DNA of 64,000 nt from Spirochaetaceae bacterium bin103 (GCA_002238925.1 MPNH01000004.1:62001-126000); one strand, 5' to 3'. Shown: positions 8,499 through 19,520, numbered from the stretch's first letter. The notes: a model not told the origin generated them from the letters alone. Made by a program: numbers and translations.

Positions 8499-9737
8499 AT
8501 GGCAACGGACGATCTGATCGTCGGTCTGGACATCGGCACCACCAAGGTGTGCGTCATCATCGGCCAGATCGGCGAGCAGGGCGGTCTCGAGATCACCGGC
8601 GTCGGTATTACCCCGTCGCGCGGGTTGCGGCGCGGCGTGGTGATCAACATCGACGCCACCGTCAAGTCGATCGCGGCGGCGGTGGAAGAGGCTGAAATGA
8701 TGTCCGGGCGCGAGGTCCAGGACGTCTACGCCGGCATCGCCGGCGGCCACATCGAGAGTGTCAATTCGCGCGGCGTGGTGGCGGTCACCGGCAAGAAACG
8801 GGAAATCGGCCAGGACGACATCGACCGCGTCAAGGAAGCTGCCGGCGCCATCGTCATCCCGATGGACCGCGAAGTGCTGCATGTCATCACCCAGGAGTAC
8901 GTCGTCGACGGACAGGCCGGTATCCGCAGTCCGCTGGGCATGACCGGCGTGCGCCTTGAGGCCGAGGTACACATCGTGACCGGCGCGGTGTCGTCGGCGC
9001 AAAATATCATCCGCTGCGTCAATCGTTCCGGATTCAAGGTCAGCGACATCGTTCTGGAGCCGCTCGCCTCCGCCCGCTCCGTGCTCACCGACGATGAGAA
9101 GGAGCTTGGCGTGCTGTTGGTCGATCTCGGCGGCGGCACCACCGACGTGCTGGTGCACATCGAGGGATCGCCCTATCACACCGAAGTGCTGGCGGTCGGC
9201 GGCGACCACGTAACCAGCGACCTGTCGATTATGCTGCGCACTCCCAACGAGGCCGCCGAGCAGGTCAAGCGCGACGCCGGTTGCTGCTACCTGCCGATGC
9301 TCGACGAGCCGGATGCCGAAACCAGCATTCCCGGGGTCGGCGGCCGCCCGCCGCGCATTATCACCCGGCGCGAACTGTGCGAGATCATTCAACCGCGCAT
9401 GTCGGAGATGCTCGGCAGCGTCAAGGCGCAGATCGAACGCGCCGGCTATCTGTCCCGCCTCGCCGGCGGGGTGGTGATTACCGGTGGCGGGTCGCTGCTG
9501 CCGGGCACCGAGGAGCTGGCATCCGAGATATTCGGACTGCCGGCGCGCATTGGCTATCCGGCGCGCCTGGGAGGGCTGGTGGAGGAGTACCACAGCCCCA
9601 TTTTCGCCACCGGCGTGGGCCTGGTGCAGTACGGCGCCGCCCACCTGGGGGTCGAGCAACTCAACATGGATACCAGCGAAGCGGGGTTCACCAGTGTGTG
9701 GGCCCGCATGAGGAAATGGTTCGGGGAGTTCTTCTGA
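8499..9737 (+). CDS. ftsA: cell division protein FtsA
   Basis: Actin-like ATPase that tethers FtsZ to the membrane. The 412 residues show the phosphate-1 motif [14 protein letters not shown], the SHS2 (1c) segment with [25 protein letters not shown], phosphate-2 [13 protein letters not shown], the adenosine motif [13 protein letters not shown], and a C-terminal amphipathic helix ([14 protein letters not shown]) that fits membrane attachment. A GGGAGG lies just before the ATG. It lies 6 bases after ftsQ and 47 before ftsZ. Confidence 0.97.
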   Translation: MATDDLIVGLDIGTTKVCVIIGQIGEQGGLEITGVGITPSRGLRRGVVINIDATVKSIAAAVEEAEMMSGREVQDVYAGIAGGHIESVNSRGVVAVTGKKREIGQDDIDRVKEAAGAIVIPMDREVLHVITQEYVVDGQAGIRSPLGMTGVRLEAEVHIVTGAVSSAQNIIRCVNRSGFKVSDIVLEPLASARSVLTDDEKELGVLLVDLGGGTTDVLVHIEGSPYHTEVLAVGGDHVTSDLSIMLRTPNEAAEQVKRDAGCCYLPMLDEPDAETSIPGVGGRPPRIITRRELCEIIQPRMSEMLGSVKAQIERAGYLSRLAGGVVITGGGSLLPGTEELASEIFGLPARIGYPARLGGLVEEYHSPIFATGVGLVQYGAAHLGVEQLNMDTSEAGFTSVWARMRKWFGEFF

Positions 9738-9784
9738 CGGAGACTCGCCGGTACAAAGATGAACAAGCGTACGGGAGGGGAACC

Positions 9785-10957
9785 ATGACGTTTGAATTGC
9801 ACAACGAGCACACTCCGGGGATTACCGACATCAAGGTGATCGGCGTCGGCGGCGGCGGCAACAACGCCACCAACAGGATGATCGAGTCGGGCCTCCGGAA
9901 TGTGCACTTCGTTGCCGTGAATACCGACCTGCAGGCGCTCGATCTGTGCCACGCCGAAACCAAGGTGCCGATTGGCAGCAAGCTGACCGCCGGGCTGGGC
10001 GCCGGCGGCATACCGGACGTGGGCGAGAAGGCGGCGCTGGAGGATCAGGGCGCGCTCGAGAACGTGCTGAAGGGATCGGACATGGTGTTTATCACCGCTG
10101 GACTGGGCGGCGGCACCGGCACCGGAGCGGCCCCGGTTATCGCCCGCACCGCGCGCGAGCACGACATTCTCACCGTCGCCGTGGTGACCAAGCCGTTCGA
10201 CTTCGAAGGCCGCCGCAAGCGGGATCTGGCGGAAGAGGGCATCGAGAGTCTGCGCAAGGAAGTGGACACCCTGATCGTGATTCCGAACCAGCATCTGTTG
10301 AAGATCGTGGAGCGCCGGACGCCCCTGCGGGAAGCGTTCATGCTCGCCGACGACGTGCTGCGGCAGGGCGTGCAGGGCATCTCCGACCTGATCACGGTGC
10401 CGGGCGTAATCAACATCGATTTCGCCGACGTGCGCACCATCATGCAGGGACAGGGTGACGCGCTGATGGGCATCGGCGTCGGGGCCGGCGACAACCGAGC
10501 CGTGGACGCGGCGACCAACGCCATCAACAACCCGCTGCTCGAAGACGCGCGCATCGAGGGCGCCCACGGGATCCTGGTCAACGTGACCGGCGACGATGCC
10601 ATGTCTCTGACCGAGTACGAGGAGGTGCTGCAGATCATCACCGCCAGCGCCTCGGACGATGCCATGATCATCTGCGGGACCAGTATCGGCACGATCGAGG
10701 ACGAAATCCGCGTCACGGTAATCGCCACCGGGTTCCAGCGCGAGGGCGTCGCGCCGGCCGCGGCCAATGGATCCGAAGCGTCGAGTCCCGAGATCATCTC
10801 TTACCAGGAGTGGGTCGAGCTCAACAAGGGGCTTGGCAAGCGCAACGACGCCCTCAGTCAGCACGAGCCGGTGACCAGCTCGCGCCCCACCTCGCTTGAC
10901 GATCTGAGCGTGCCGACCGTGTTGCGCAACCGCCGCGGCGAGGCGGCGTCGTCCTGA
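9785..10957 (+). CDS. ftsZ: cell division GTPase FtsZ
   Basis: Tubulin homologue that builds the cytokinetic ring. The 390 residues show [17 protein letters not shown], the GTP signature [15 protein letters not shown] (about 103-117), the NxxFAD-type loop [11 protein letters not shown] and a short variable linker. The C-terminal peptide is [14 protein letters not shown], a recognisable version of the conserved FtsA/ZipA-binding tail. GGGAGGGG at 9774-9781 precedes the ATG. No promoter of its own is obvious in the 47-base gap after ftsA. Confidence 0.98.
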   Translation: MTFELHNEHTPGITDIKVIGVGGGGNNATNRMIESGLRNVHFVAVNTDLQALDLCHAETKVPIGSKLTAGLGAGGIPDVGEKAALEDQGALENVLKGSDMVFITAGLGGGTGTGAAPVIARTAREHDILTVAVVTKPFDFEGRRKRDLAEEGIESLRKEVDTLIVIPNQHLLKIVERRTPLREAFMLADDVLRQGVQGISDLITVPGVINIDFADVRTIMQGQGDALMGIGVGAGDNRAVDAATNAINNPLLEDARIEGAHGILVNVTGDDAMSLTEYEEVLQIITASASDDAMIICGTSIGTIEDEIRVTVIATGFQREGVAPAAANGSEASSPEIISYQEWVELNKGLGKRNDALSQHEPVTSSRPTSLDDLSVPTVLRNRRGEAASS

Positions 10958-10998
10958 CCCGGAGTACGCAACCGAACCGGTCCGGGCGGTAGCGGGCG

Positions 10999-11967
10999 GT
11001 GCCGGCGCAGCAGGGTGTCGACGCCGCCGGCCCGCTGGCCCGCGAGTTCGCGGACTACCTGCGGTCGGTCGAGGGGCTCGCCGAACTGACGGTCGACGCC
11101 TACGCGGCCGAGGCGCGCCGCTACCTCGACTACCGGGCGGAGTGCGCCGCCGCCGCCGCCGCCCCCTCCGCGGAAGCGCCCGATCCGGACGGCGCGGGCG
11201 GGGTGATTTCCTACCTGGTGGCGCGCCAGGGCGACGGCGTCGGCAGCGGCACGCTGGCCAAGGCGATCAGCGCGTTGCGCGCCTGGTATCGATTCCTGGA
11301 GGCGGAACGCTCCGACGCCGGCGCCCCCGGTGCCGGGAAGGCGGACAACCCGGCTGCGAGCGTGGCCCCGCCGCGCGCCGGACGGCGCATTCCCCGCGTG
11401 CTGTCGGTGGCACAGGTGGAGCGGTTCCTGGCCGCCATCGACACCGGCAGCCCGGCCGGCGTCCGCGACCGCGCATTGTTCGAACTGGTCTACTCCGCCG
11501 GGCTGCGGGTCAGCGAGGTGGTGGCGCTCGACCGGTCGCGTCTCTACCTGGCGCAGGCGTGCGTGCGCGTGCTCGGCAAGGGGTCGCGGGAACGGATCGT
11601 GCCGCTCGGTGAACCGGCCGTGGCGTGGATCGGCCGCTACCTGACCGAAGCGCGGCCGCACCTGCTGCGCCGCGGCGCCGGGCCCGGCACCGCCGGCGAC
11701 GCCGTGTTCCTCAATCAGCGCGGCGGGCGCCTGTCCCGCAAAGGCATCTGGAAGCGCTTTCAGGAGGTTTGCACTGCCGCCGGGCTCAACGCCAAGGTGC
11801 ACACGTTGCGACACTCGTTCGCCACCCACCTGCTTGCCGGCGGCGCCGACCTGCGCTCCGTGCAGGAACTGCTCGGGCACGCCGATCTCACCACCACCCA
11901 GATCTACACTCACGTCGAGCGCGACGATCTTCACTCCCAGCACCGCCGCTATCATCCGCGCGGTTGA
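10999..11967 (+). CDS. xerD: tyrosine recombinase XerC/XerD type (first copy)
   Basis: Site-specific recombinase that would resolve chromosome dimers. N-terminal SAM-like core-binding domain (about 10-110) and C-terminal catalytic domain carrying the full set: Arg in SAGLRVSEVVAL, Lys in GKGSRERIVPLG, His-x-x-Arg in [12 protein letters not shown], His in LLGHADLTTTQ and Tyr in IYTHV. A GC-rich Ala/Pro spacer at about residues 49-66 separates two helices. Start GTG. Whether it is XerC or XerD cannot be settled by reading; the pair with the gene at 13083 would form the usual heterotetramer. Confidence 0.85.
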   Translation: MPAQQGVDAAGPLAREFADYLRSVEGLAELTVDAYAAEARRYLDYRAECAAAAAAPSAEAPDPDGAGGVISYLVARQGDGVGSGTLAKAISALRAWYRFLEAERSDAGAPGAGKADNPAASVAPPRAGRRIPRVLSVAQVERFLAAIDTGSPAGVRDRALFELVYSAGLRVSEVVALDRSRLYLAQACVRVLGKGSRERIVPLGEPAVAWIGRYLTEARPHLLRRGAGPGTAGDAVFLNQRGGRLSRKGIWKRFQEVCTAAGLNAKVHTLRHSFATHLLAGGADLRSVQELLGHADLTTTQIYTHVERDDLHSQHRRYHPRG

Positions 11968-12000
11968 AGCGCGGCGGGTGCCGATACCGTTATATGAGAC

Positions 12001-13080
12001 GTGAATTGGGCAGAGTCAGAACCTGGAGCGCGCCGGCTGCTTGCGCTGGCGCTGGCGAGAATGTCTTTCCTGCGGCCGGCGGAGCGCTGCGCGGTCCTGC
12101 ACCGCTGCCGGCTGGCCGAGTTTGCCGACCTGTCGCTGGAACGGCTGGCGGCACTGCTGGGGCGCCGGCTGGGGCTGCGCCGCCGGCTGCTGCCGCCAGC
12201 GGCCTGGCTGGAGCGGGCGCGTGCCGATGCCGGGCGCTTGACGATGGGGGTGTGGCGGTGCACTTTTCTCTGGGAGCCGGGCTACCCGCGGATCCTGCGG
12301 GAGATTTACGATCCACCGGTGGTACTCTTTCATCGCGGTGGCAGTCTGCCGCAACCGTCGGCGCCGTTGGTGTCGGTGGTGGGAACCCGGCAGCCCACCG
12401 GCCACGGCCGATGGACGGCGTTTGCACTCGGGTTCGACTTGGCGCGAGCCGGGGTGACTTCGGTTTCGGGCCTGGCGCGCGGGATCGACCTGGAAGTGCA
12501 CCGGGGGAGTCTGGCCGGCTGGCAGGGCGAGCGGTGCCCGACGGTCGCGGTGCTCGGTTGCGGCATCGACCGCATCTATCCCGCGAGTAGCCGCGAGGTG
12601 GCAATGCGGATACTCCGTAGCGGTTGCCTGGTGAGCGAGCTGCCGCCCGGGGTGGCGCCGCATGCGCGCAATTTCCCCCAGCGCAACCGCATTGTGGCGG
12701 GCCTCAGCCGGGCCGTGGTGGTAGTTGAGGCGCCCGCTAGGTCGGGGGCTCTGATCACCGCCCGTAGCGCGGCCGAGCAGGGCCGCGACGTGCTGGTGGC
12801 GGCTGGAGGCTTGGCCGGGGCGCGCGCCGCCGGGTGCGCGGCGCTGGCCGAGGAGGGGGCGACGACCGCGATGGATGCCGGCGACGTGCTGCGCGAGGCC
12901 GGCGTGGCGCATGCGCGGCCGGCCGGCGAGCAGTTGCGCGCCGCGGCGCCGCCGTCCCGGCAGCGTGCCGCCGGAGCGTGGCTGGCGAGGATGTTTGCCG
13001 CGGAGCAGGCCGGGCAGGCGGCGGCGGCCCATGGCGGCATCACGGCTGCCGGGGGCGGGCACGGCGTAAACGACAGGTGA
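12001..13080 (+). CDS. dprA: DNA-processing protein DprA (Smf)
   Basis: Rossmann-fold protein that binds incoming single-stranded DNA and loads RecA; most bacteria keep it even when not known to be competent. The 359 residues show a helical N-terminus, then VVGTRQPTGHGRWTA, SGLARGIDLEVHRGSL, AVLGCGIDRIYP, SELPPGVAPHARNFPQRNRIVAGLS and VVEAPARSGALITARSAAEQGRDV. The usual VPG..GxN.LI segment is poorly kept (AAGGLAGARAAGCAALAEEGA). Start GTG. Placement between two Xer genes and before hslVU matches spirochaete neighbourhoods as I recall them. Confidence 0.93.
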   Translation: MNWAESEPGARRLLALALARMSFLRPAERCAVLHRCRLAEFADLSLERLAALLGRRLGLRRRLLPPAAWLERARADAGRLTMGVWRCTFLWEPGYPRILREIYDPPVVLFHRGGSLPQPSAPLVSVVGTRQPTGHGRWTAFALGFDLARAGVTSVSGLARGIDLEVHRGSLAGWQGERCPTVAVLGCGIDRIYPASSREVAMRILRSGCLVSELPPGVAPHARNFPQRNRIVAGLSRAVVVVEAPARSGALITARSAAEQGRDVLVAAGGLAGARAAGCAALAEEGATTAMDAGDVLREAGVAHARPAGEQLRAAAPPSRQRAAGAWLARMFAAEQAGQAAAAHGGITAAGGGHGVNDR

Positions 13081-13082
13081 GG

Positions 13083-14126
13083 ATGAAGAGTTACCGAGCC
13101 GCGACAGCGGGACAGAGCGATGCCGGAGCCGACCAGGCGAACGGAGCCGTGGAGCGCTATCTGAGCTACCTCTCGGTGGTGCGCGGCTACTCTGCGCAGA
13201 CCGTGCGCGCCTATCGCGGCGATCTGGCCCGCTACCTGGAATACCTGGTCGACGCCGGGGTACCGGTGGCTCGCGCAACCCCGCGGCAGGTGCGCGGCTT
13301 TGTCGGCCAGTTGACTCGCGCCGGCCTCAGCGCCGCCAGCGTTAACCGGGCGGTATCGTCCGTGCGCGGCTTCTATCGGTTCCTGGAAGGCACCCCGGCG
13401 GCGCCGGCCGCCAACCCGGCGCAGGGCCAGCGCGGTTTGAAGACCGGTAAGCGCCTGCCGGGATTTCTGTTCGCCGGCGAGGCGCAAAAGCTGATGGAAA
13501 CGGGCCGCGTCCCGACCGGTGCGACCGATGCGACCGCCGCGACCGCCGCGCCGGACACTTTCTGGGTGCAGCGCGACGTGCTGCTGCTGGAGTTCCTGTA
13601 CGGCAGCGGCTGCCGCGTGTCGGAGGCGGTCGGTCTCGACGTCGCCGACCTGGAGCCTGACGAGGGCCGCGCCCGCGTGCTCGGCAAGGGCAACAAGGAA
13701 CGGGTCGTGTTTTTCGGGGCCGAGTGCGGTGCGCTGCTGCAGCAGTACCTGCCGTTGCGCGCCGACCGCGTACGCAGCTGGAGCGCTTCTTCCTCGGCGC
13801 CGGCACGGGTGGCCCGGCACGCGCTGTTCCTGAACCGCCGCGGCGGCCGCCTCAGCGACCGCGGCGCGCGCCGCGTTATCACCGCGGCCGCGGCGGCGGC
13901 CGGCATCGACAAGCGGGTTACCCCGCACAGCCTGCGGCACTCGTTCGCCACCCACCTGCTGGACGCCGGGGCGAACGTGCGCGTGGTGCAGGAGCTGCTT
14001 GGCCACGCGAGCATTTCGACCACGCAGGTTTACACCCATACCAGCCTGGCGCGTCTGCGGGAGGTGCATCGCGGCGCACATCCGCGTGCGCTGGCGGACA
14101 CCAGAGACGCCCCGGGAGACCAATGA
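13083..14126 (+). CDS. xerC: tyrosine recombinase XerC (second copy)
   Basis: Second XerC/D-type recombinase, 347 residues. Catalytic residues present: Arg in [12 protein letters not shown], Lys in [12 protein letters not shown], HxxR in [12 protein letters not shown], His in [11 protein letters not shown], Tyr in VYTHT. It differs from the first copy by inserts at about residues 143-158 (a run of Gly/Ala/Thr) and about 225-245. It starts 2 bases after the dprA stop and overlaps hslV by ATGA, an arrangement also found for the XerC homologue of Bacillus (codV-hslV-hslU), hence the symbol. Confidence 0.85.
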   Translation: MKSYRAATAGQSDAGADQANGAVERYLSYLSVVRGYSAQTVRAYRGDLARYLEYLVDAGVPVARATPRQVRGFVGQLTRAGLSAASVNRAVSSVRGFYRFLEGTPAAPAANPAQGQRGLKTGKRLPGFLFAGEAQKLMETGRVPTGATDATAATAAPDTFWVQRDVLLLEFLYGSGCRVSEAVGLDVADLEPDEGRARVLGKGNKERVVFFGAECGALLQQYLPLRADRVRSWSASSSAPARVARHALFLNRRGGRLSDRGARRVITAAAAAAGIDKRVTPHSLRHSFATHLLDAGANVRVVQELLGHASISTTQVYTHTSLARLREVHRGAHPRALADTRDAPGDQ

Positions 14127-14686
14127 GAGAGACAGGGAATTCCATGGACGGCAATACGATGCACGGCACGACGATCGTCGCCGTGCGGCGCGGTTCGCAG
14201 GTGGCGATGGCCGGAGATGGTCAGGTCACGCTGGAGGCGACCATCGTCAAGGGCAGCGCGCGCAAGGTGCGGTCGATTGCCGACGGCACCATCCTGGTGG
14301 GCTTCGCCGGCGGCACCGCGGATGCGTTCACCCTGTTCGACCGGTTCGAGGGCAAGGTGAAGGAGTTTGGCGGCGACCTTACCCGCGCCTCCGTGGAGTT
14401 GGCCCGGGAATGGCGGTCGGACCGTTTGTTGCGCCGCCTGGAGGCGTTGCTGCTGGCCGCGGATGCCGGCAAGACGCTGCTGATATCCGGTAACGGCGAT
14501 GTGCTGGAGCCCGACCACGGCGTGATCGCCATCGGATCCGGCGGCAACTACGCGCTCGCCGCGGCGCGCGCATTCCTGGCCGGCTCCGATCTCGGTCCAC
14601 GCGACATCGCGGTCCGTTCGCTGCACATTGCCGCCGACATCTGCGTGTACACGAACCGCGAAATTACCGTCGAGGAGCTGTCATGA
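14123..14686 (+). CDS. hslV: ATP-dependent protease subunit HslV
   Basis: Peptidase ring of the HslVU protease; an N-terminal nucleophile hydrolase that uses a Thr exposed by removal of a short leader. The leader here ends HG before [21 protein letters not shown], where the first Thr should be catalytic. [14 protein letters not shown] and [13 protein letters not shown] are further family blocks. Three in-frame starts compete: 14123 (overlapping the xerC stop), 14144 with AGGGA upstream, and 14159. It overlaps hslU by ATGA. Confidence 0.95.
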   Translation: MRETGNSMDGNTMHGTTIVAVRRGSQVAMAGDGQVTLEATIVKGSARKVRSIADGTILVGFAGGTADAFTLFDRFEGKVKEFGGDLTRASVELAREWRSDRLLRRLEALLLAADAGKTLLISGNGDVLEPDHGVIAIGSGGNYALAAARAFLAGSDLGPRDIAVRSLHIAADICVYTNREITVEELS

Positions 14687-16089
14687 GCATCGATCTGGAC
14701 AAACTTGTCCCGAACGAGATCGTAAGCGAGCTGGACCGCTATATCGTGGGCCAGCAAAAAGCCAAGAAAGCGGTCGCAATTGCCCTGCGCAACCGTCTCC
14801 GGCGGCGCAAACTGCCCGCCGAGTTGCGTGATGAGGTGACCCCGAAGAATATCATCCTGATTGGTCCGACGGGCGTCGGAAAGACCGAAATCGCGCGCCG
14901 CCTGGCAAAGCTGTGCCGGGCCCCGTTCGTGAAGGTGGAAGCCACCAAGTACACCGAGGTGGGCTACGTTGGCCGCGACGTCGAGTCGATGGTGCGGGAT
15001 CTTGCTTCGGTGGCGGTGTCGATGGTCAAGACCGAGCTGCAGGAGGGCATTCAGGAGGAGGCCGAGAACCGCGTCGAGCAACAGCTGCTCGAGTTGCTGC
15101 TGCCGGGGTTGGCCCCGGGGCAGGACCGGCAGCCGAAGCCGGCCGCCGCGCCGGCCGGCTTCGCGACTCCGCCGCTGCCGCCGGCTACCGTGGAGTCGGC
15201 GCCGGCGCCGGAAAATGGCACGGTGAGCCGGTTCCGGGAGCGCCTCAGGGCCGGCGATCTGGAGGACAAGCTGGTTGAGGTGAACGTCTCGGACAGCAGC
15301 GGCCCGGCCATCGAGATCTTCTCCGGCCAGAGCTTCGAGGAGATGGACATCAACCTGGGCAGCCTCGGCAATCTCTTTGGAGGCCGCAAGAAAAAGAAGA
15401 AGGTGCCGATCCGGCGCGCACGCCAGATCCTGATGGCGGAAGAGGTGGACCGCCTGGTGGACAAGGAGCGGGTGTCCGAGCTGGCGATCGAGCGAGTCGA
15501 ACAGATGGGCATCATTTTCCTCGATGAAATCGACAAGGTGGCCGCCAAGGACACGCGCGGCGGCGCCGACGTTTCCCGTGAGGGGGTACAGCGCGACATA
15601 CTTCCCATCGTCGAAGGCAGCACGGTAACCACCAAGTGGGGCGTGGTGGACACCGCGCACATCCTGTTCATCGCGGCCGGCGCGTTCCACATGAGCAAGC
15701 CGTCCGACCTGATCCCGGAGCTGCAGGGCCGCTTCCCGATCCGGGTGGAGCTCGACGACCTGGACCGCCATGACTTCAAACGCATTCTCACGCAGCCGCG
15801 GAACGCGCTGATTACCCAGTACGAAGCGCTGCTCGCCACCGAAGAGGTAACCCTGGATTTCACCGACGATGCGGTCGACCGATTGTCCGAACTGGCCGCC
15901 GAAGTGAATCGCAGCACAGAGAACATCGGCGCCCGCCGCCTGCACACCATCATGGAGCTTCTACTGGAGGATCTGTCCTTCAACGCGCCCGAGCTGAAGG
16001 GCCAGGCTGTTACCATCACGACCGCCTACGTAGATGAACGATTGGCCAAGATTATCGAAGATCGAGACTTGACGCGGTTCATCCTTTAG
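14683..16089 (+). CDS. hslU: ATP-dependent protease ATPase subunit HslU
   Basis: AAA+ unfoldase that feeds HslV. The 468 residues show [25 protein letters not shown], Walker [16 protein letters not shown] (about 63-77), [15 protein letters not shown], Walker [24 protein letters not shown] and the sensor-2 region [20 protein letters not shown]. The C-terminus [11 protein letters not shown] is the tail that docks into HslV. The intermediate domain contains a Pro/Ala-rich spacer at about residues 146-185, longer than usual for the family. Confidence 0.97.
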   Translation: MSIDLDKLVPNEIVSELDRYIVGQQKAKKAVAIALRNRLRRRKLPAELRDEVTPKNIILIGPTGVGKTEIARRLAKLCRAPFVKVEATKYTEVGYVGRDVESMVRDLASVAVSMVKTELQEGIQEEAENRVEQQLLELLLPGLAPGQDRQPKPAAAPAGFATPPLPPATVESAPAPENGTVSRFRERLRAGDLEDKLVEVNVSDSSGPAIEIFSGQSFEEMDINLGSLGNLFGGRKKKKKVPIRRARQILMAEEVDRLVDKERVSELAIERVEQMGIIFLDEIDKVAAKDTRGGADVSREGVQRDILPIVEGSTVTTKWGVVDTAHILFIAAGAFHMSKPSDLIPELQGRFPIRVELDDLDRHDFKRILTQPRNALITQYEALLATEEVTLDFTDDAVDRLSELAAEVNRSTENIGARRLHTIMELLLEDLSFNAPELKGQAVTITTAYVDERLAKIIEDRDLTRFIL

Positions 16090-16135
16090 CGGCCGCAAAA
16101 AAGCGCGCTTTCTCGGGCTTTCTCGGCCGTTGGAG

Positions 16136-16164
16136 TTGACAATAGCTCGCCCCTAAAGCATAAA
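16136..16164 (+). promoter_or_regulatory. promoter of the flagellar operon
   Basis: TTGACA (16136-16141), a 17-base spacer and CATAAA (16159-16164) form a good housekeeping promoter about 80 bases before fliF. A weak sigma-28-like reading (TAAAGCAT at 16154) was considered and not accepted. Confidence 0.6.
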
Positions 16165-16242
16165 TGTATCCACGGGCATAGCTAGCCTGCGGCCGTCTAC
16201 CCTTCGGCCCGGACAAGCTCGCTCGTGTATTGGGGGGGGACG

Positions 16243-17886
16243 ATGCTCGACGTATTGCCGCGCATGCGGCAACAGGCGTTTGGCTTTTGGGGCAGATTGA
16301 CCCAGGTGCAGCGATTGTCGCTTGGCGGCGCGCTTGCCGTTGTGGTGGTCGCCGCGGGGCTGATCGGAGTGTCGCGCGAAGGCGGGCCGTTGAACATCGG
16401 TGCCGGCGCGCGTATGGTTCCCCTGATCAACGCGCCCGTAACGGACGCCGAGCAGTTGCTGCTCATTGCCAGCCGGCTCGATCTGGAAGGTGCGGCTTAC
16501 GAGATTCGCTCCAATGACCGTATCTTCGTGGCCGACCAGGACACTGCCCGCCGATTGCGCGGCATCCTTATCTACGAGGATCTGATCCCGGCGCAGACCG
16601 ACCCGTTCTCCGTATTCGACCTCGGCCGGTTCTCGGTTACCGACTTCGAACGCAGCGTCAACCTCCAGCGGGCCCTCACGCACAGCCTCGAACAGCACAT
16701 TGAGGCGGTCGACGATATCGTGTCCGCCCACGTCACCCTGGTGGTGCCGGAACGCGAGTTGTTCGCCGAGGATCAGCTCCCCACCACGGCATCGATCGTG
16801 GTCACACCCCGGCCGGGATCGGGGATACTCGAAGACCACCAGCGAGTGCTCGGCATCCAGCGGCTGGTGCAGTACGCCGTGGCCGGGTTGAGCGCCGAGC
16901 ACATCGTGATCCTCGACCACCGCGGCGTACCGGTGAACGATCCCGGCGCCCATGCGGAACGCGACCAGATGACCCTGGTCGAGCGGCAGCTTGACACGAA
17001 GTACCGCCTGGAGCAGCGCTACAAGCGTGAAATCGTCACCGCCCTCGGCAACATTTTTTCCACCGATCGGGTACAGATTGTCCGTCTCGACATTGACCTC
17101 GACCTGTCCTCGCAATCGACCATGACCGAGGAGCACTTCCCCATTGCACTGCGCGAGGACGATCCGGACACCGATGCCGACGAGGCGCTGCGGGTGGCCT
17201 CGATCACCGTCGAGGAGGAAGAGCAGGCAGAGGTCAGGAGCACCAGCGACGGCGCCGCCACCGAAACCTACGAGCGCCGCTCGGCCAGCCGCAGCGAGGT
17301 GGTGAACCGGCGCAACACGGTGCGCGAGGAAAGCCCGTGGGCGATCAACCGCATCACCGTGAGCGTGGCTCTCGACGGAATGTGGCGTACCGAGTTCCGG
17401 CCGGACGGCGGCGTGGCTCTGAATTCGGACGGCAGCGTGCGGCGTACCTACACCCCGATTTCCGGAGACGACCTGCGCAAGGCGTCACTGCTCGTCAAGG
17501 GCGCCATCGGCTGGGACCAGCGGCGCGGAGACTCGGTGGCGGTGGAGCACCTGCAGTTTGACCGCAGCAGTCAGTTCGAGCAGGAGGATGCGCTGCTGCG
17601 CCGGGAGGCGTGGCTCCTGGGCATGCTGCCGGTGGCCGCGGCCACGATCGGCGGGCTGATGCTGCTGGCGGTGGCCGCGATGGTGCGCGGGCGGCGGCGG
17701 CGGCGGCGGGCGGACCGTGCCGCCGTCGGCCCTGCGCGTTTGGATAACGCCACGCGCGTGTACGGGACCGCGGGTGCCGGCGGCCTGGCGGACCAGGAGC
17801 AGATGCGCCGCAACGCCGAGAACCTGGCACGCCGCCGGCCGCAGGACGCGGCACGCGCGCTGCGCAGGTGGATGGTCGAGGACTAA
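16243..17886 (+). CDS. fliF: flagellar MS-ring protein FliF
   Basis: Membrane ring that founds the flagellar basal body. The 547 residues show an N-terminal helix (LSLGGALAVVVVAAGLIGVS, about 26-45), the first ring domains (SFDLEGAAYEIR-type fold with PERELFAEDQLPTTASIVV), a second ring segment with KREIVTALGNIFSTDRVQI, an acidic loop, and a C-terminal helix (LLGMLPVAAATIGGLMLLAVA, about 463-483). The tail ENLARRRPQDAARALRRWMVED is the expected FliG-binding peptide. The ATG has a G-run ribosome site. fliE and flgBC, usual upstream partners, are not present, and fliG-fliJ do not follow. Confidence 0.92.
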   Translation: MLDVLPRMRQQAFGFWGRLTQVQRLSLGGALAVVVVAAGLIGVSREGGPLNIGAGARMVPLINAPVTDAEQLLLIASRLDLEGAAYEIRSNDRIFVADQDTARRLRGILIYEDLIPAQTDPFSVFDLGRFSVTDFERSVNLQRALTHSLEQHIEAVDDIVSAHVTLVVPERELFAEDQLPTTASIVVTPRPGSGILEDHQRVLGIQRLVQYAVAGLSAEHIVILDHRGVPVNDPGAHAERDQMTLVERQLDTKYRLEQRYKREIVTALGNIFSTDRVQIVRLDIDLDLSSQSTMTEEHFPIALREDDPDTDADEALRVASITVEEEEQAEVRSTSDGAATETYERRSASRSEVVNRRNTVREESPWAINRITVSVALDGMWRTEFRPDGGVALNSDGSVRRTYTPISGDDLRKASLLVKGAIGWDQRRGDSVAVEHLQFDRSSQFEQEDALLRREAWLLGMLPVAAATIGGLMLLAVAAMVRGRRRRRRADRAAVGPARLDNATRVYGTAGAGGLADQEQMRRNAENLARRRPQDAARALRRWMVED

Positions 17887-17895
17887 CGGCTAGCC

Positions 17896-18824
17896 ATGGG
17901 CGAGGTCCGGGCGCCATCCGCCGCAACGCCGAAGCAAGCGGCACCGCTTGCCGCCGATCAGATCGCCGTCGTCGACGCGCTGTACCGGCGGTTTGCGCGA
18001 TCGGCCGCCGAATCTCTGACCGCGCTCGCACGCACCCCGTTTCAGTTTCGCCTGGCCGCGGTGGAGCGGCTGCCGTGGGGGGAGTTGCGCGCCCGCTGGG
18101 CGGCGCCGGCGGCGCTGGCGAGCGTGGTGCTCGACCCGCTGCCCGGGACGGCGCTGTGTGCCGTCGACCGGCCGTTGGCGTTCCTGCTGATCGACCGGCT
18201 GCTCGGCGGGCGCGGCGCGCCGTTGGTGCCGGAGCGCGGCTTGAGCGAGATCGAGGGCACGGTCTTGCAGCGCGGCCTGACGGCGTTGCTGGCCGATCTG
18301 CAGCGCGCGTGGGCGCCGGTGTGCACGGTCGTGCCGCGGTTGGAGTACCTGGAACGGCAGGCCGACGCCGCCGACCTGCTGGCGCCGGGGACCCCGCCGG
18401 TGGGCGGCCCCCTTCCCCCGGGCCCCCCGCCGCCCGGCGGGCGCCGGCCACCCGGCTGGTGTGCGCCCCCTTCGCCGCGGCCGCCAGTGGACAAGCCGGG
18501 CAGCTGTTTCTGGCGGCGGCGGAAGCGAGCCTGGCGGCGATTGGCCATCGATTGCTGGCCCACGGGATGCCGGCGCGGCGACCCTCCCATGCCGCCTTGG
18601 CCGATGCGATGCTGACGGTGGAGCTCGGCGGCAGCAGGCTGCACGACGGTGACGGTGACGCACTCGACGAGGGCATGGTGATCGGCATCGGCCGGTTCGC
18701 GGGCGGGTCGGTGGCGATCGAAAGGAACAGCCGGCCCGTTGCCCGCGGGCGGGTAGTGGCAGTGGAGGAGAGTTACGGCATTCGGGTCACGGAGATTCTT
18801 GGCAGCGGGGATCTGCATGGGTAG
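17896..18824 (+). CDS. fliM: flagellar switch protein of FliM type, frame broken
   Basis: C-ring switch protein. The first frame gives a CheC/FliM-like middle domain (DALYRRFARSAAESLTALARTPFQFRLAAVERLPWGE, PLPGTALCAVDRPLAFLLIDRLLGG). After 18400-18440 the reading moves to another frame, which carries a SpoA/FliN-like domain ending SRPVARGRVVAVEESYGIRVTEIL. The junction is a GC run with a degraded near-copy of the preceding bases, the recurrent defect of this window. The usual N-terminal EIDALL motif that binds CheY-P is not visible. Given the FliN-like ending and the absence of fliN/fliY, a FliY-type call is possible. Confidence 0.75.
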
Positions 18825-18850
18825 GGCCTGGCGGCGGCGGGCATAGACCG

Positions 18851-19520
18851 GTGGCAAGGAAGGGAACAGGCCTGTATACCGCGACCGCCCGCGGCGCCCC
18901 GACGACCGTTCGGACGCTGCTGATTGCCGGCGCGCTGCTGGTTGCGGTGGGCCCGCTGCCGGCGCAGCAGCAGCCGGCGCCGGACGCGGCGGTGGTCGAC
19001 ACGACGCCGCTCCCGGGGGGTGGCCGCGCCGGCGGCGCTGTCTCCGAGGGCTCTGTCTCCGAGGGCGTGGTCTCGACCGGCGATTTCGTGCGCATGGTGG
19101 TGGTGCTGGCGGCAGTGCTGGGCGCAATCTACCTGCTGTTCCGGTTGATCCGGCGCGGCGCCGCGGGCCGGCTCGCCAACAGCGAGTTGATCGCCGTGCT
19201 CGGCTCGCGCTCTCTTGGCGGCAACCGCAGCCTGCACCTGGTTCGCGCCGGCCGCGGCTACTACCTGGTGGGCGCCGGCGACCAGGCGGTCAACCTGGTT
19301 GCCGAGATCACCGATCCCGACAGCGTCGATCTGCTCGCCGCGCACTCGCCCGCGCATGGCGGCGCCGCGCGCGGCCGGTTTCGCGACCTGCTCGTGGAGG
19401 CCGGTATCGGCGCCGCGCCGGATACCGGCAGCACGCCTTCCGGGCATACCGGCTTCCTGCGCCAACAACGGGACCGCGTGCGAGGCATCGGCGGCGCGTC
19501 GACCGCAAAGGAAGACACTC

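Noticed and set aside
7338-9659. 773-codon open frame opposite ftsQ and ftsA
   Set aside because: Antisense shadow with His/Gln/Arg-rich low-information sequence; the plus-strand genes are certain.
16090-16135. Terminator after hslU
   Set aside because: A/G-rich repeats and a CGGCCG pair are present, but no convincing stem or T-run.
16154-16181. Sigma-28 promoter before fliF (TAAAGCAT..GGGCATAG)
   Set aside because: Only the -35 half fits and the spacer is one base too long; the TTGACA-17-CATAAA promoter explains the site better.
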